Shown: positions 22,101 to 32,359 of the stretch, piece by piece
Layout of the letters: every line of letters starts with the position of its first letter
How positions within the stretch are numbered: position 1 is the first letter of the stretch
From: Phaeosaccion multiseriatum
Lineage: Eukaryota; Ochrophyta, other classes
Reading direction: 5' to 3'
Length of the DNA stretch: 64,000 nucleotides
Assembly (NCBI GenBank): GCA_965112735.1
Contig: OZ218963.1
Location: forward strand, 3,100,001 to 3,164,000
Made by a program: the position numbers and the translations under genes
Notes under the pieces: model-generated
The model's input: only the letters and a program-made list of their open reading frames with translations
Databases searched by the model: none
What the model was told of the DNA's origin: nothing

Positions 22101-23196
22101 TGGAGTCCACCCGTCTGATATCCGCAGCTACAGCACGAACCGACACAATTCCATGTTGCTCCATGGATCTCCGACCGTCGAGCGCTTTCAGAGCCGGTCG
22201 AGCAAGCTGTACATATCGTCTCTTCCCCACGGATGATAGGTAGGAGCAGTAAAAACACACATACACACACACAACTTGTACTCTTTCCCTCACCTCATAT
22301 CCTCCTCCTGCTGGTCCAGCTTCCTGATTTGCGCCTGCATGTCCTCCTTAAAGCGCGTGAAGCTGCTCCGCCTCCTCGTGAAGGGCTGTTGCGAGGTGAA
22401 GCCTAGTGTGCTGTTAATACGCGCCAGAGACGAGCGAGTCGAGTTCTGCACGCTGATGCCGCGGCTGTTCGGACCACCCAACGAGCTGACGCTCTGCGGA
22501 AGGCGCGAAACGAAAGACAGAGACAGGACGCGACAAGACAAGACAAATCAAGACGATGACGGAAGGGGAGAAGGAGGCAGGGAGATTCATGAGGCGAAGA
22601 TCATACACAGTGAAACCTCCTCTCCCCCCAATGTCCCTCTGAGGCAATCGCAGGGAACACCTTCTCATGCCCCCTCCCGCTGGTGCTCCATCTTCACCTC
22701 AGGCTTCCAAGATCATCATCTCTTCCTCTCCCCCCTTCCGTTCCCCCGGCCTATCTCTCTTCGCCACGGTCGGTACCCCTCCCTTCCGTACCTCGCGCTC
22801 TCTCGGGGACCCCTGCCGGCCTGGCGTCGCCCTCCCCCCAATAGAGTCACCCCCCCCGGTCGCCCCCGTGACTAACATCATCGGGGGACCAAAGTCCTTC
22901 AGCGAGAGGCGGTGCGTCGGCGTGGGGTGGTGGTAAGAGGTGTGGCCCCTCTCGTGGTGCCCTCCCCCGCCGCCCCGCTCCAGCCTCTCGTGGTGCGGGC
23001 CCGTCATCGCCTCGAAGCTTCGTAGCCTAGTGCGCCCCCTCCGCCTCCTCCCGAGTAGCCCCCCCCCCCCCCCCCCTTCCTCACTCCCCCCCTCCACCTT
23101 TGATGGAGGGGTTGGCCTGGTACGGCTGCCTTTCTCAAGCACCCGGTGGGATTGTGCAACCAAAGGAGCGCAAGCTTGTTCACATGGGTAGCCCAC
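16803..23196 (-). CDS. 3',5'-cyclic nucleotide phosphodiesterase with voltage-sensor-like membrane domain
   Basis: Hydrolyses cAMP and/or cGMP. Twelve exons (23196-22792, 22493-22294, 22021-21776, 21540-21135, 20824-20363, 20052-19915, 19790-19627, 19299-19150, 18754-18643, 18397-18317, 18027-17797, 17465-16803) sum to 1,085 residues. The catalytic domain (about 575-880) has all metal-site motifs: YHNRRHAADV, HDFKHPG, KSADIGHP, and the purine-clamp Gln in DSQQGFINFLVKPLF. Upstream (about 210-310) lie three hydrophobic helices. The second reads LFMVELGLRLSASGLSYF and runs into SWLNVMDSYAIVTS, the F-x-x-E and W/N-x-x-D signatures of S2 and S3 in voltage-sensor domains. A charged S4 is not seen; only a weak helix with one Arg follows. 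The N-terminus is Gly/Arg/His-rich, the middle holds poly-Gly and Ala stretches, and the tail is acidic. Start: the ATG at 23196 is the longest; the in-frame ATG at 23007 is an alternative. Confidence 0.9.
19089..19149. repeat. CA microsatellite at a PDE splice donor
   Basis: A (CA)n tract on the plus strand, interrupted by TA and CG units, runs directly up to the end of PDE exon 8. On the gene strand the intron therefore begins GTGTGTG... and continues as a long GT repeat. Length variation here would lie immediately at a splice donor. Confidence 0.8.
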
Positions 23197-23539
23197 GCCA
23201 GCAGTCAGCAGAAGAGTGCGAGAGAGTGCGTTCTTGCACCAAAGCCGAGCGTAGAGTGGGGTTGGTCGTCCTACTTCTCGAAGTAAGTTGCTTTGAGTCT
23301 GCTAGGAGGAAAGGACCGAAGTGACGGTTATGGTTTGCAACATGCCCCCGGGGTTATTGACATAATGTCTTTGGCGCATGCGTCCGGCAAGCCTTCTCTT
23401 TGAGCAGATCAAGGAGGGCAGCACAAGACCAGGCCAGCTTGTTCTTTGTGGGGGGGGGGCTCTTTGGTGTGGTAGGTTCTAGAGCAGGGTGCAGGAGGAA
23501 GCAGGAAACCTTTTGCTTTCCATCTATGGCGAGGAGGAG
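23197..23539. promoter_or_regulatory. divergent promoter region, PDE / MGDG synthase
   Basis: About 340 bases between the two divergent start codons. No strong motif recognised. A G-run lies near 23450-23459. Confidence 0.4.
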
Positions 23540-26500
23540 ATGAGTGCTGCTGGCAGTGTATCGCGGGGGGGCTTGTGGCTGTGCTTCCTTGCGGCCGTGC
23601 TCTCCGAGGAAGGGACCTTGGGCAGAGTACATGGCTTCTCGCTGACGCACAGCTCCGGGTGGAGCGTTGCGAGTCGGGTAGGGAAGGGCTCGGGAATCGG
23701 CGGCCCAACGCGGAAGGCCAAGACTCTTGCCTTTGGAGCCTTTAGTAGCCCGTCGAGCTTCGGGCGGACGGGGCCAGCGTCCGCCGCGAGGTGAGTAAGA
23801 CACTTTCCTTGCTGGCGAAGGAAGCAAGACGGCCATCTCTTAAGCCGAGCAGTCTGATTTGATTCTTGCCTCTTGCCTGCCTAAGTCGGATCTATCTTGT
23901 CCCCCCCTCCTCCTCTGTTTCAAGTCATGAATGCGAGAGGCCCACGTTGCAGACAACGCCGAGCTGTTGGAGCAATAGCAGGGGCAGCAGCACCAGAAGG
24001 AGGGGCATCAGTAGCAGCAGCAGTCTCTCAAGTAGTCGTAGCAGTAGGAGCAACAGTGTCTTTCACGTGGAAGGGGGTCGGCCTCTCTCCGCCTCGGTGG
24101 CAGGGCGCAGAGCTTTGGGGGAACGCAGAGGGCGGACCGCAGCTCCAATCAGTGCACCTCAGCTGCTACCACCGTTGGAGAATTTCGACCATCTGAAGGT
24201 GAGAACACAGAGAAATGATGGGGTAGAGAAAAGAAGGGAGGCAGAGGGAAGGAAGGAGGGAGGAGCCTTGCGGGCGGGCTGCAGAGAGATGGGGGCATGC
24301 CGGAGGAGGGAGGAGGGAGAGGGGGGAGGTGTTGTCGAGACGGGACTGTGGAGCCAAGTCAGTCCTCACGTCTATGCTCTCTGGTGTTAGGCCCTCTTCC
24401 ACTGTCGGTGGGGTGGCGCACTCTCGTTGCTTGCACGTACCTTCTTGTCCTCTTGTCCTCTTGGGGATCCAACGTTGGTGTCCGCCACGTTTACGTTGTT
24501 CAATCTCCCTCCACAGCGTGTGCTTGGTCGGCGCATGGTGTCCGCGGGAGCTGGCGGTGTCCAAGTAAGTAAGAGTTGCGTCAACAAGTGATTGGGGAGG
24601 ATGTATTTTGACGGCGGCCACTCTGTGACAAGGAGGAGATTGGGTTGGTCTGTCTCTTCACACAGCTGCAGAGAATGCGAAAGCAACACACTGCTCTCCC
24701 TCCCGGGCCCCGCCCTCTCTCCTCTCTCCTCTCTCCCTTCTCCCCCCCCCTCCCCGGAACCAGCGTGAGGTTGTATTGCTCCTCTGTTGCTCTGACCCCA
24801 TCCACTCTCCCCAACGAACGAAATTAAAAAATGTGCAGACCTTGGCTGGCGCAGGGGCAGGTGCCACCGCCATTGTCTCGGAGGCCCCGGCGAAGAAGAA
24901 GGTCATGGTGCTCATGAGCGATACAGGAGGAGGGCACCGGTGCGTTGCTTTACTTGCCATGTGGTGACTACTTAGCAGCAGAGACAGAGACGGGGGGAGG
25001 GGGGAGGAGGGACCAAGCCTCAAAGAAGCATATCTTACACTTTTTTTTGTGTGTGTTTGTGTCTCTGGCGCGGGCCCGTTGTGTCCCCCTCCGAAGAGCC
25101 ATGTACTGTGTGTCCCTCTTCTCTAGTTTTGTTGTGGTCTCGCTGACTCTTTCTTGTCCCTGTTTATCTTCCCCTCTCGTTCGTTTTGCATGATGATGAT
25201 GATGATGATGATGATTCTCCCTTCCTGCACCTTCCTGTAGGGCTTCTGCCGTGGCCATTGGCGAGGCCTTCGAGGCTGACTTCCCCGGGGCGGTGGACGT
25301 GGACATTGTGGATATCTGGACGGACCACTCGGTCTGGCCATTCAACAGGTGACTTGACCAACTGGGCAATAGGGTTAAAGAGGTAGCTCAACTTATGCAG
25401 TGTGCTTGGTAGTGTGCTGGTAGTGTGATTGGTACTCACAGCTGGTACGTAGTACATGAGATGCTCTTATCGTTATGCCTCTCTTCGCTGGAAAGCCCCG
25501 CCTTCTGACTACCTCCCTCTTACGAGTACTGTGTGCTGTCTTTTGCTGCGTGCGTGCGTGCGGGTATGTGTCTGCATGCACGTAGGGCTGTGCCAACGTA
25601 CAAGTACCTGGCCAAACACCCTACTCTGTGGAAGATGTCGTACTACTACGGACGCCTCAAGGCCGCTCGCTTCGTCACCAACCTTTGGACGAGACTGACG
25701 TGTTACGGCAAGATGAAGACAGTCATTGAGGAATGGTAAGTCGCCGCAGCAGTTCATAGACATGGAGGTGTTGAAGTCTCGGGGCTTCGTCGATTTCTCA
25801 AGGCGGAGAGGGAGGGGAGGAGAGAGAGGTACATGCGCCGTGACTTTCGGGATGTAAATCCGTCATAGCTTCACCCCGATCGTCAGGAAGTGGGGGCTGC
25901 GTTAAGAAGCCGACTGTCGGAAGGAAGAAGAACGTCTTGAATAGTCTGCCCTTCACGCAGCGCAGGGGAGACGGTCCACGCATCCCATCCGCCCACTAGC
26001 GGGGATTGCCATCCCCATTTCCGTCTCCACGACATATACCTGCCACCAACCCTCCCACCCTCTCTCCCTGCCTCTCTTCCCTCCGCGCTCTCTGCGGCTG
26101 CTTTCTTCCGTTACTCCTCTCCACCCCTCACCACAGCGCTCCTGACCTGATCATTAGTGTGCATCCGCTCTGTCATCATGTACCAATGAAGGTACAGACG
26201 ATGGCAGCAGAAGGAGGGGCTCTCCGGGGAGACGGGGGGAGGGAATCGAGGAAGGGGCGGACATAGGGTCGGGTACTTGGCAGCACAGCAGTGACGCAAC
26301 ATAAGAGGGGCGTTGATGGGCTACCTAACCCCTTCCTTCGCTGCTCGATTCCGCTACAATTTGTGATTGATTTCCCTACAGGCGGTTCAAAACATCCGCG
26401 AGGAACGAGGTGACGTGGACAGCATCCCCTTCGTCACCGTTGTGACTGACCTGGGCAGTGCCCACCCCACCTGGTTCGACAAGAGGGTGGATGCCCTGTT

Positions 26501-28288
26501 CGTGCCCTCTCCGGTGCTGCAGAAGGAGGCGCTGAAGAGGGGCATCGCGGAGGAGAAGGTGCATATGGAGGGGCTGCCGCTACGCTCCGTCTTCTGGGAG
26601 AAGGTAAAGCAATCTGATGTAACGCAAGTCTTGATGCTTGTGGTAAAGCAATGTGATGTTGCTTGAAGGAAGGGAGGTCTTTTGAACACTGTGAGGAGTG
26701 GTGTAGAGACAAATTGTAGAAGCAACGGGCCACCAGCCGTAACCACCACAACCACCACCATGTGGGAAGAAAGAGGTTCTAAACATTTGCTATCAAATGG
26801 AAGTGCATCATCGCTCAGACGGCTTCTCCTGCCAATGTCGGTTGTCTCACGTCTTGTCGTGCTGCTGTCGTTCGGTCTTTTGTTTCGTCTACCATAGGAC
26901 TCAAAGGATAAGGAGGAGCTACGGGCGACTCTCGGCTTGATGCCGGGCCTGCCCACCGCCCTTGTGGTAAGCCGACGCGATCGGACCTTTCTTCACGTCT
27001 TCCTCGCTCCCACCTTTCGCCTCCCCCACAGCAGGGCCCATTCATTTCCCTCGTGTTTTTTTTTTTACCTGAGAGGAGTGGGGAGTGGCTCGTTGGCCAG
27101 TACCCAAGCTTGTGCCCAAGTTTGACCCCAACCACTTTACTCACACATGTTGAATCTGACCTTTGACCTTGCTGCGGCACACTCTGGCCTTGCGGCTGCA
27201 CAGGTTGGCGGGGGTGACGGCATCGGCCGCATCACAGACATTGCGACTCAGCTTGCAGTGACCATGGAGAAGGATCTGGAGTCGAGGTGAGGGAAAAGAC
27301 ACAAACACGTCACGCACGCACCCGCATACGCACCCACACCCACATACACACCCTACGATACGGGCACCCATCCCTCCACCCACGCTTGCGACAAGAATGT
27401 TCGCAAATAGCGGAGCTGGGGAAGTGAGCCCTAATTAAGCGTGTCCGTGTCCGTGGACAGTATAGGGCATTCTATATATTGCTGGAAACAACCTGTGACA
27501 GTAGGGTGGAGTATCAATCCCCGCTGCGTTTTCCAATTTTTCATTCCTCCCCTTCCTCCGCCGCCCCCCCCCCCTTTATGGCCCACACAGTCAGTTGATC
27601 GTTATCTGCGGAAATAACGACAAAGTCAAGGACGAGTTGGAGGCCCGCACGTGGCCCTCCAACGTCAACGTGGTACGTGCGCATGTTCTGGTTCGGAGTG
27701 TAGGAAGGGAGCTAGGTCTTCCACCCTTCTCGCTTGCAAGTCTGGTGGAGGGGGGGAGGGGGGCGGTTGGAGGAAGGGGCAAGCCCCACACTCTTTTCCT
27801 CCTCTCCTCTTACGCCACCTGCCCGTTCAATTAACACAGGTGGTGAGAGGCTTCTCCACCAACATGGATGAGTGGATGGGAGCTTCTGACCTGCTAGTCA
27901 CCAAGGTGCGAACTTTCCTCGTGGGGAAGGGAAGAAAGGACGACCTAGCACACTATGAGAGGAAGCGAAGCGTAAACACAGGGCCCTTCCCCGCGCGGCG
28001 TGCATTATCTCCATTCGAAATCCCAATCTGCGAATATGTCACCCCCTACGGATCAAAGACGGTCAAACACGGCGTGAGCTTTGCACCATAGAAGACGAAG
28101 AGAACTAACGGTCCATATGAATTGGCCTTTCATGCATCCCCGTGTCCGTTTGCCCCCACCTAACCCCAACAGGCCGGCCCAGGGACCATCGCAGAGGCAA
28201 GCATCAAGGGACTGCCGATCATCCTCAGCTCTTTCCTGCCCGGGCAAGAAAAGGGCAATGTGCCCTACGTGGTCGAGGTGAGCAGTTG

Positions 28289-28330
<42 letters not shown>

Positions 28331-28973
28331 ATTCTGTTTCATCAAAATATACATGCATTCGCGTGCTTTGTAGCAGTGTTTTAAATGCTCTCGGTGGCGA
28401 CTTTGTTGTCTGTCTTGTGGGTGTCGGAGAGAGATTTGAGGCACTCACGACTTCGTTGTCTGTCTTGTGCGTGTTGTCGTGCCCCCATAGGGAGGCTTTG
28501 GTGTTTTCAAGCGCAGACCGCGGGCGATTGCGAAGACGGCAAGTGAGTGGCTACGGGACCCCAAACTGCTGCAGCGCATGAAGGAAGCTGCGCTCAGTCA
28601 CGGCAGGCCCACCGCCACTGAGGTGCGTAGTACGTCTCTTCTCTCTTGTGATTGCGATCGTTGTGTTGTGCTGCAAGCTTGAGCAAACGAAGGACTGCTT
28701 ACTACCTACTCTCTCCCTCCTCCTCGGCCCAGCATTGTTCATTCGCTCTTCTTTTTGGGGTTGAGGTGTAGATTGGTACACTGCAGCAACCTGCCCTGTC
28801 AGTCGGACAGTATTATTCGCTGGTGGCATTGGTCCCCCCCACCAATCCTGTTGCTGTTGAGTCTCACGACCGGCTTCCTCCTCTCCCTGTTTGTCCGCAT
28901 CGCCGCCCTCTGCTCCGTTTTTGCCTTGCAGGACATTGTAAGGCACATTGGGAGTGAAATACTCTTTGTATAG
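23540..28973 (+). CDS. MGD: monogalactosyldiacylglycerol (MGDG) synthase, plastid
   Basis: Transfers galactose from UDP-galactose to diacylglycerol, making the main thylakoid lipid; GT28 family, plastid envelope. Fifteen exons (23540-23790, 23925-24198, 24517-24564, 24839-24939, 25241-25348, 25586-25735, 26137-26191, 26382-26603, 26898-26966, 27204-27286, 27591-27672, 27840-27905, 28173-28277, 28491-28622, 28932-28973) sum to 595 residues. The start has a hydrophobic signal segment ([13 protein letters not shown]) and VHGFSL, a plausible AF-type cleavage site, then a Ser/Arg-rich transit region. The DAG-binding N-domain has [20 protein letters not shown] and [14 protein letters not shown]. 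The UDP-galactose C-domain has [45 protein letters not shown] and [19 protein letters not shown]. All are diagnostic of plant/algal MGD. The short last exon ends HIGSEILFV. Confidence 0.95.
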
Positions 28974-29077
28974 GAAGGCACCGGTTACATCGTGTACCAA
29001 AGGCTCTCTGAGGAGTCCACCCTACAATAGAATAGAGTTAATCCACTAAGAATTGAGAGGAAGATTTCCCACACACA
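28974..29077. other. 3' flank of MGDG synthase
   Basis: About 100 bases between the MGD stop codon and the first dispersed repeat. Presumed 3' UTR; nothing else is visible. Confidence 0.4.
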
Positions 29078-29288
29078 ATCGACCCCTGACGTGCTATCGA
29101 CTACATTCTCGATAGCATACTATCGGGCCCTGAGGTCCGCTATCGCCCCGGCGCGCTATCCGCTGTCGCCAGCGTCAGCCGGCTTTGGGGGGGGGGGTGG
29201 GGTTGTGGGGGCGTGCTATCCGCTATCGCCCGCGCCAGCCGGCGCGCTATCTGCTATCGGGGGGCCCGATAGCGTGCTATCGAGAATG
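29078..29288. repeat. dispersed GC-rich repeat built of GCTATCG(C) palindromes, copy 2
   Basis: Related to the repeat at 14676-14935: TCGACCCCTGACGTGCTATC at the left, GCCAGCGTCAGCCGGCTTTG plus a G-run in the middle, and GCCAGCCGGCGCGCTATCTG towards the right. CATTCTCGATAGCA (29104-29117) and TGCTATCGAGAATG (29275-29288) form an exact inverted pair about 157 bases apart, which may mark element ends. It abuts the foldback element that follows. Confidence 0.75.
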
Positions 29289-29332
29289 TGAAAGAAAGGC
29301 CGCCGGCCCAAAAAGGGAGAAAAAAAACAAAC

Positions 29333-29888
29333 TACTGTGATTTCGCGGTTGAGTGGCACTTTTGACGCCCCATTAATTTTTTTTGACGCCAAATGATGAC
29401 AAATGACGATTTTTTTGACGACGTTTGACGACGTTTGACGACGCTTTAGCCCCCTATTTGACGCCCTTTGACGCCTTTTGACGCTCTTTGACGCTCTTTG
29501 ACGCCCTTAGACGCCCTTTTCCGTGATTTTTTTTTACGTGATTGTTACGACGCTTTAGCCCCCTATTTGACGCCCTTTGACGCCTTTTGACGCTCTTTGA
29601 CGCTCTTTGACGCCCTTAGACGCCCTTTTCCGTGATTTTTTTTACGTGATTTTTTTTAGACGAAATTAAGGCGAATCAAGATAAAAGGGCGTCAAAGTGC
29701 GTCAAAGGGCGTCAAAGGGCGTCAAATAGGGGGCTAAAGCGTCGTCAAACGTCGTCAAACGTCGTCAAACGTCGTCAAAGTAATCGTCATTTGGCGTCGT
29801 CGTCAAACGTCGTCGAAGTAATCGTCATTTGGCGTCAAAAAAAATTCACGGGGCGTCAAAAGTGCCACTCAACCGCGAAATCACAGTA
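29333..29888. mobile_element. foldback (MITE-like) element A with TA target-site duplication
   Basis: A non-coding element of about 550 bases bounded by inverted ends. The left end begins CTGTGATTTCGCGGTTGAGT at 29335 and the right end is its reverse complement, ending at 29886. Each is flanked by TA (29333-29334 and 29887-29888). The ends match over about 55 bases with two or three mismatches. The interior is AT-rich and made of TTTGACGCC-like units; the left half and right half are themselves inverted copies around AAATTAAGGCGAATCAAG, so the whole would fold into one long hairpin. TA duplications and short CTG/CAG ends suit the Tc1/mariner/pogo group, but no transposase is present. Non-autonomous MITE is the best reading. 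Confidence 0.85.
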
Positions 29889-30251
29889 ATGACGACTTTT
29901 AAACCCCTTTTTTACCCACTTTAAAGCCCTATTGACGCACTTTAACGCCCTTTGACGGTCTTTGACTCTTTGACGCCCTTTGACGCCCTTTGACGCCTCT
30001 TTCCGTGATTTTTTTTAACGTGATTTTTTTTAGACGAAATTAAGGCGAATTAAGATAAAAGGGCGTCAAAGGGCGTCAAAGTGCGTCAAACAGGGCTTTA
30101 AAGTGGGTAAAAAAATTTTACCCACTTTTTTACTAAAAAAGAAAAAAGGGGTTCAAAAGTCGCCAAACATCGTCAAAGTAAAATAAATTAATAAATCGTC
30201 ATTTGGTGTCAGTGAGAGTCAAAAGTGCCACTCAACCGCGAAATCACAGTA
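29889..30251. mobile_element. foldback element B adjoining A, with only the right terminal repeat
   Basis: Begins directly after the right end of element A and ends at 30249 with the same terminal repeat (ACTCAACCGCGAAATCACAG), followed by TA. Its arms are a different inverted pair: left GACGACTTTTAAACCCC... and right ...GGGGTTCAAAAGTCG, enclosing TTTGACGCC-type units and GACGAAATTAAGGCGAATTA. No left CTGTGATTT end of its own is seen; it may share the right end of A, or the two may form one composite element. It ends 32 bases before the Hsp70-like start codon. Confidence 0.75.
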
Positions 30252-30283
30252 GAAAAAGTGATTGAAGACGAGATGAGCGAAGA

Positions 30284-32359
30284 ATGAGGAGAAGACGCCC
30301 TGATGCAGTTTCAGGCTCGGAGCGTGTGGACAAAGGTGGTGATGGAAGCAGCGGTAGTCGACCTGGGGAGGGAAAATCTGCCCTGGGCATGGGGAAAGGG
30401 GTTGCCTACGATTTATGGAATGCCGATCAAGAGCAACGTGACAGCGGTGGTGCTGCACAGTTCTTTATGGGCATTGACTTGGGCACGACAAACTCGTGCG
30501 TGGCGCTGTGGCACCTCGACAAGAACAGGGTGAAGATTGTGCGCGTGGGACTCCGAGATGATGAGATGGAAAGGCTTGCTGAGGAGGAGAGCAAGACGAA
30601 GAAGAACAAGGGCGGCAAGGCGGCTCAGCAGGTGGTAGGGTCAGACGGCAAGGAGGTTCGTACCATGCCGTCTGCGGTTTTCTTTGAGGAGGGACAGACA
30701 AGACCGTGGGTCGGCCATGCCGCGGTGAGGAGAGCAAAGGAGGTGGGGAAGGCGGTCGTCATTTCGTCCAAGCGGCTCATCGGTCTCCAGGCTTCAGACC
30801 CCGTGCTTGACGAGATGATTGGGGACCTCCCCGTGCGAGTGGGCGGCCACACAGGCACTGGAGAAGCGGTAATCGAGCTGCCCAAGGGTTCAGGGCGGGA
30901 CTTCGTCACCCCTGTAGAGGTGGCAACGCTGGTAATCGCAGAGCTCAAGCAGCGGGCTGAGGCTTGGTTGGATGAAGGCAAGGTGAGTGGATTGCATTCC
31001 CCAGTAGAAGGCTGTGTCATTGGTGTGCCAGTGCATTTTGGAGAGGCGAGAAGACGAGCTACTCGAGCCGCAGGGGTGGCGGCAGGCTTCAAGCGTGTTG
31101 TGGTCCTGGGAGAGAGCTCCGCAGCCGCCATGGCTTACGGCTTGTTCGTCGCGGGCTCCAAAGTCGTAGTCACCTTTGACTTTGGTGGAGGCACCCTCGA
31201 TGTCAGCGTGCTGAGGCTGAACGACGGCACAGTTGAGGTACTCAGTACGGCGGGGGACAATCACCTCGGGGGAGACGACATGGACTCACTCCTCTTGCAG
31301 CACTGTCTGCGCGAGTGGGGCGCAGATGGCGACGCCGACGACGAAGAGGGCATGTTGTTGGAAGAGGGTGAACTGCAGGAGCTACGCGGCGCCTGTGCTC
31401 GGCTGAAGGAGACTCTTTCCGTCCAAGAAAGTGCCAGCCTGCAGTTTCTCGTCGGCGGCAGGAAGAGGCAGCTGCACCTTACGAGAGGGGCATTTGAAGA
31501 TCTCATTAGCGGCCTCGTCGCCCGGGCCAAGGCTGTTGTACAGGAGGCGCTTCGGAATTGTAGTCGTAGTGGGAGTAGAAGTAGTAGTGGTAGCAGTCGT
31601 GGTGGTAAAAGTAGCGGTACCAAAGGCCTCCTGCCCAGTCAAGTGCAAGAGGTGGTGCTGGTAGGAGGTTGTAGTCGCATACCGTCTGTTCGCGCCATGC
31701 TCATGGCCGAGTTTGGGCGAAGGGTGGGCGATGATGAAAAGGAGCGAAAGGGAGGCATCCAAGAGCTTTGCTGTGCAGTCAACCCCGACGAAGCCGTGGC
31801 AGAGGGCGCCGCCATTCGGGGGGCCATTTTGTCTGGCGTGGCTCGCGGAGTGTTGGCGGACATGCTCATGCTCGATGTGTTGCCCATGGACATTGGCATT
31901 CTCTCTGCGGATGGGTCTATTCACAAGATCCTGAGGCGAAACAGCCCCCTACCTGTCAGTGGGACGGTGGAGTTCCTGTTGGCTGACAGGGAGCAGAAGG
32001 GGGTGAGCGTAGACGTACTGGAAGACGGGCTGCCCATGCAGGTCTTCAGCTTTCTCCTGAGCCGTGTTCGTCTCGAAGACGTCCCGTTGGAGGAGCAGCA
32101 GCAGCAGCGCAAGGTTAGCGTGACTCTGACCATGACGGAGGAGGGCGTATTCAGGGTAAAAGTGGTGGACAACTGGGAGGCCTACGCGAAGCGATACGAG
32201 CACAGACAGGCGGTCATCCTGGTGTGCTACCTCGCTCTCCTCTGCGTGATTTACGTTGCTTGTCGAGTCGGCTTTGCTACCATGAAGCCCGAGTACGACG
32301 ACCTCTTGAGAAAGGTTGAGGAGAGCTATAGCATCAGCGACGAGAGCGAGTTCGACTAA
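30284..32359 (+). CDS. Hsp70-like ATPase with C-terminal membrane anchor (intronless)
   Basis: A single 691-residue open frame. The nucleotide-binding domain has all Hsp70 signatures: phosphate-1 FMGIDLGTTNSCVAL (about 61-75), FDFGGGTLDVSVL (about 298-310) and adenosine motif VVLVGGCSRIPSVRAML (about 455). A Ser/Gly-rich insert of some 25 residues lies just before the adenosine motif, and a Lys-rich insert near residue 105. The substrate-binding region (LMLDVLPMDIGI, RNSPLPVSGTVEF) is short, there is no helical lid or EEVD end, and the protein closes with a hydrophobic helix (AVILVCYLALLCVIYVACRV, about 645-664) plus a short acidic tail. A tail-anchored Hsp70-related ATPase facing the cytosol is inferred; the membrane is unknown. 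Neighbouring genes have introns and this one has none. Start uncertain: ATGs at 30284, 30389 and 30467 are in frame, the last beginning exactly at MGIDLGTT. Confidence 0.9.
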   Translation: MRRRRPDAVSGSERVDKGGDGSSGSRPGEGKSALGMGKGVAYDLWNADQEQRDSGGAAQFFMGIDLGTTNSCVALWHLDKNRVKIVRVGLRDDEMERLAEEESKTKKNKGGKAAQQVVGSDGKEVRTMPSAVFFEEGQTRPWVGHAAVRRAKEVGKAVVISSKRLIGLQASDPVLDEMIGDLPVRVGGHTGTGEAVIELPKGSGRDFVTPVEVATLVIAELKQRAEAWLDEGKVSGLHSPVEGCVIGVPVHFGEARRRATRAAGVAAGFKRVVVLGESSAAAMAYGLFVAGSKVVVTFDFGGGTLDVSVLRLNDGTVEVLSTAGDNHLGGDDMDSLLLQHCLREWGADGDADDEEGMLLEEGELQELRGACARLKETLSVQESASLQFLVGGRKRQLHLTRGAFEDLISGLVARAKAVVQEALRNCSRSGSRSSSGSSRGGKSSGTKGLLPSQVQEVVLVGGCSRIPSVRAMLMAEFGRRVGDDEKERKGGIQELCCAVNPDEAVAEGAAIRGAILSGVARGVLADMLMLDVLPMDIGILSADGSIHKILRRNSPLPVSGTVEFLLADREQKGVSVDVLEDGLPMQVFSFLLSRVRLEDVPLEEQQQQRKVSVTLTMTEEGVFRVKVVDNWEAYAKRYEHRQAVILVCYLALLCVIYVACRVGFATMKPEYDDLLRKVEESYSISDESEFD

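Noticed and set aside
22699-22791. Read-through extension of PDE exon 1 to a stop at about 22699
   Set aside because: A GAG|GTACGG donor at 22792 joins in phase 0 to the next exon, and the summed exons then give whole codons; the extension has no acceptor partner.
29400-30180. Regularly repeated TTTGACGCC units resembling a CRISPR-like array
   Set aside because: Units are adjacent or variably spaced without unique spacers, lie within inverted-repeat arms bounded by TA, and the genome is eukaryotic.
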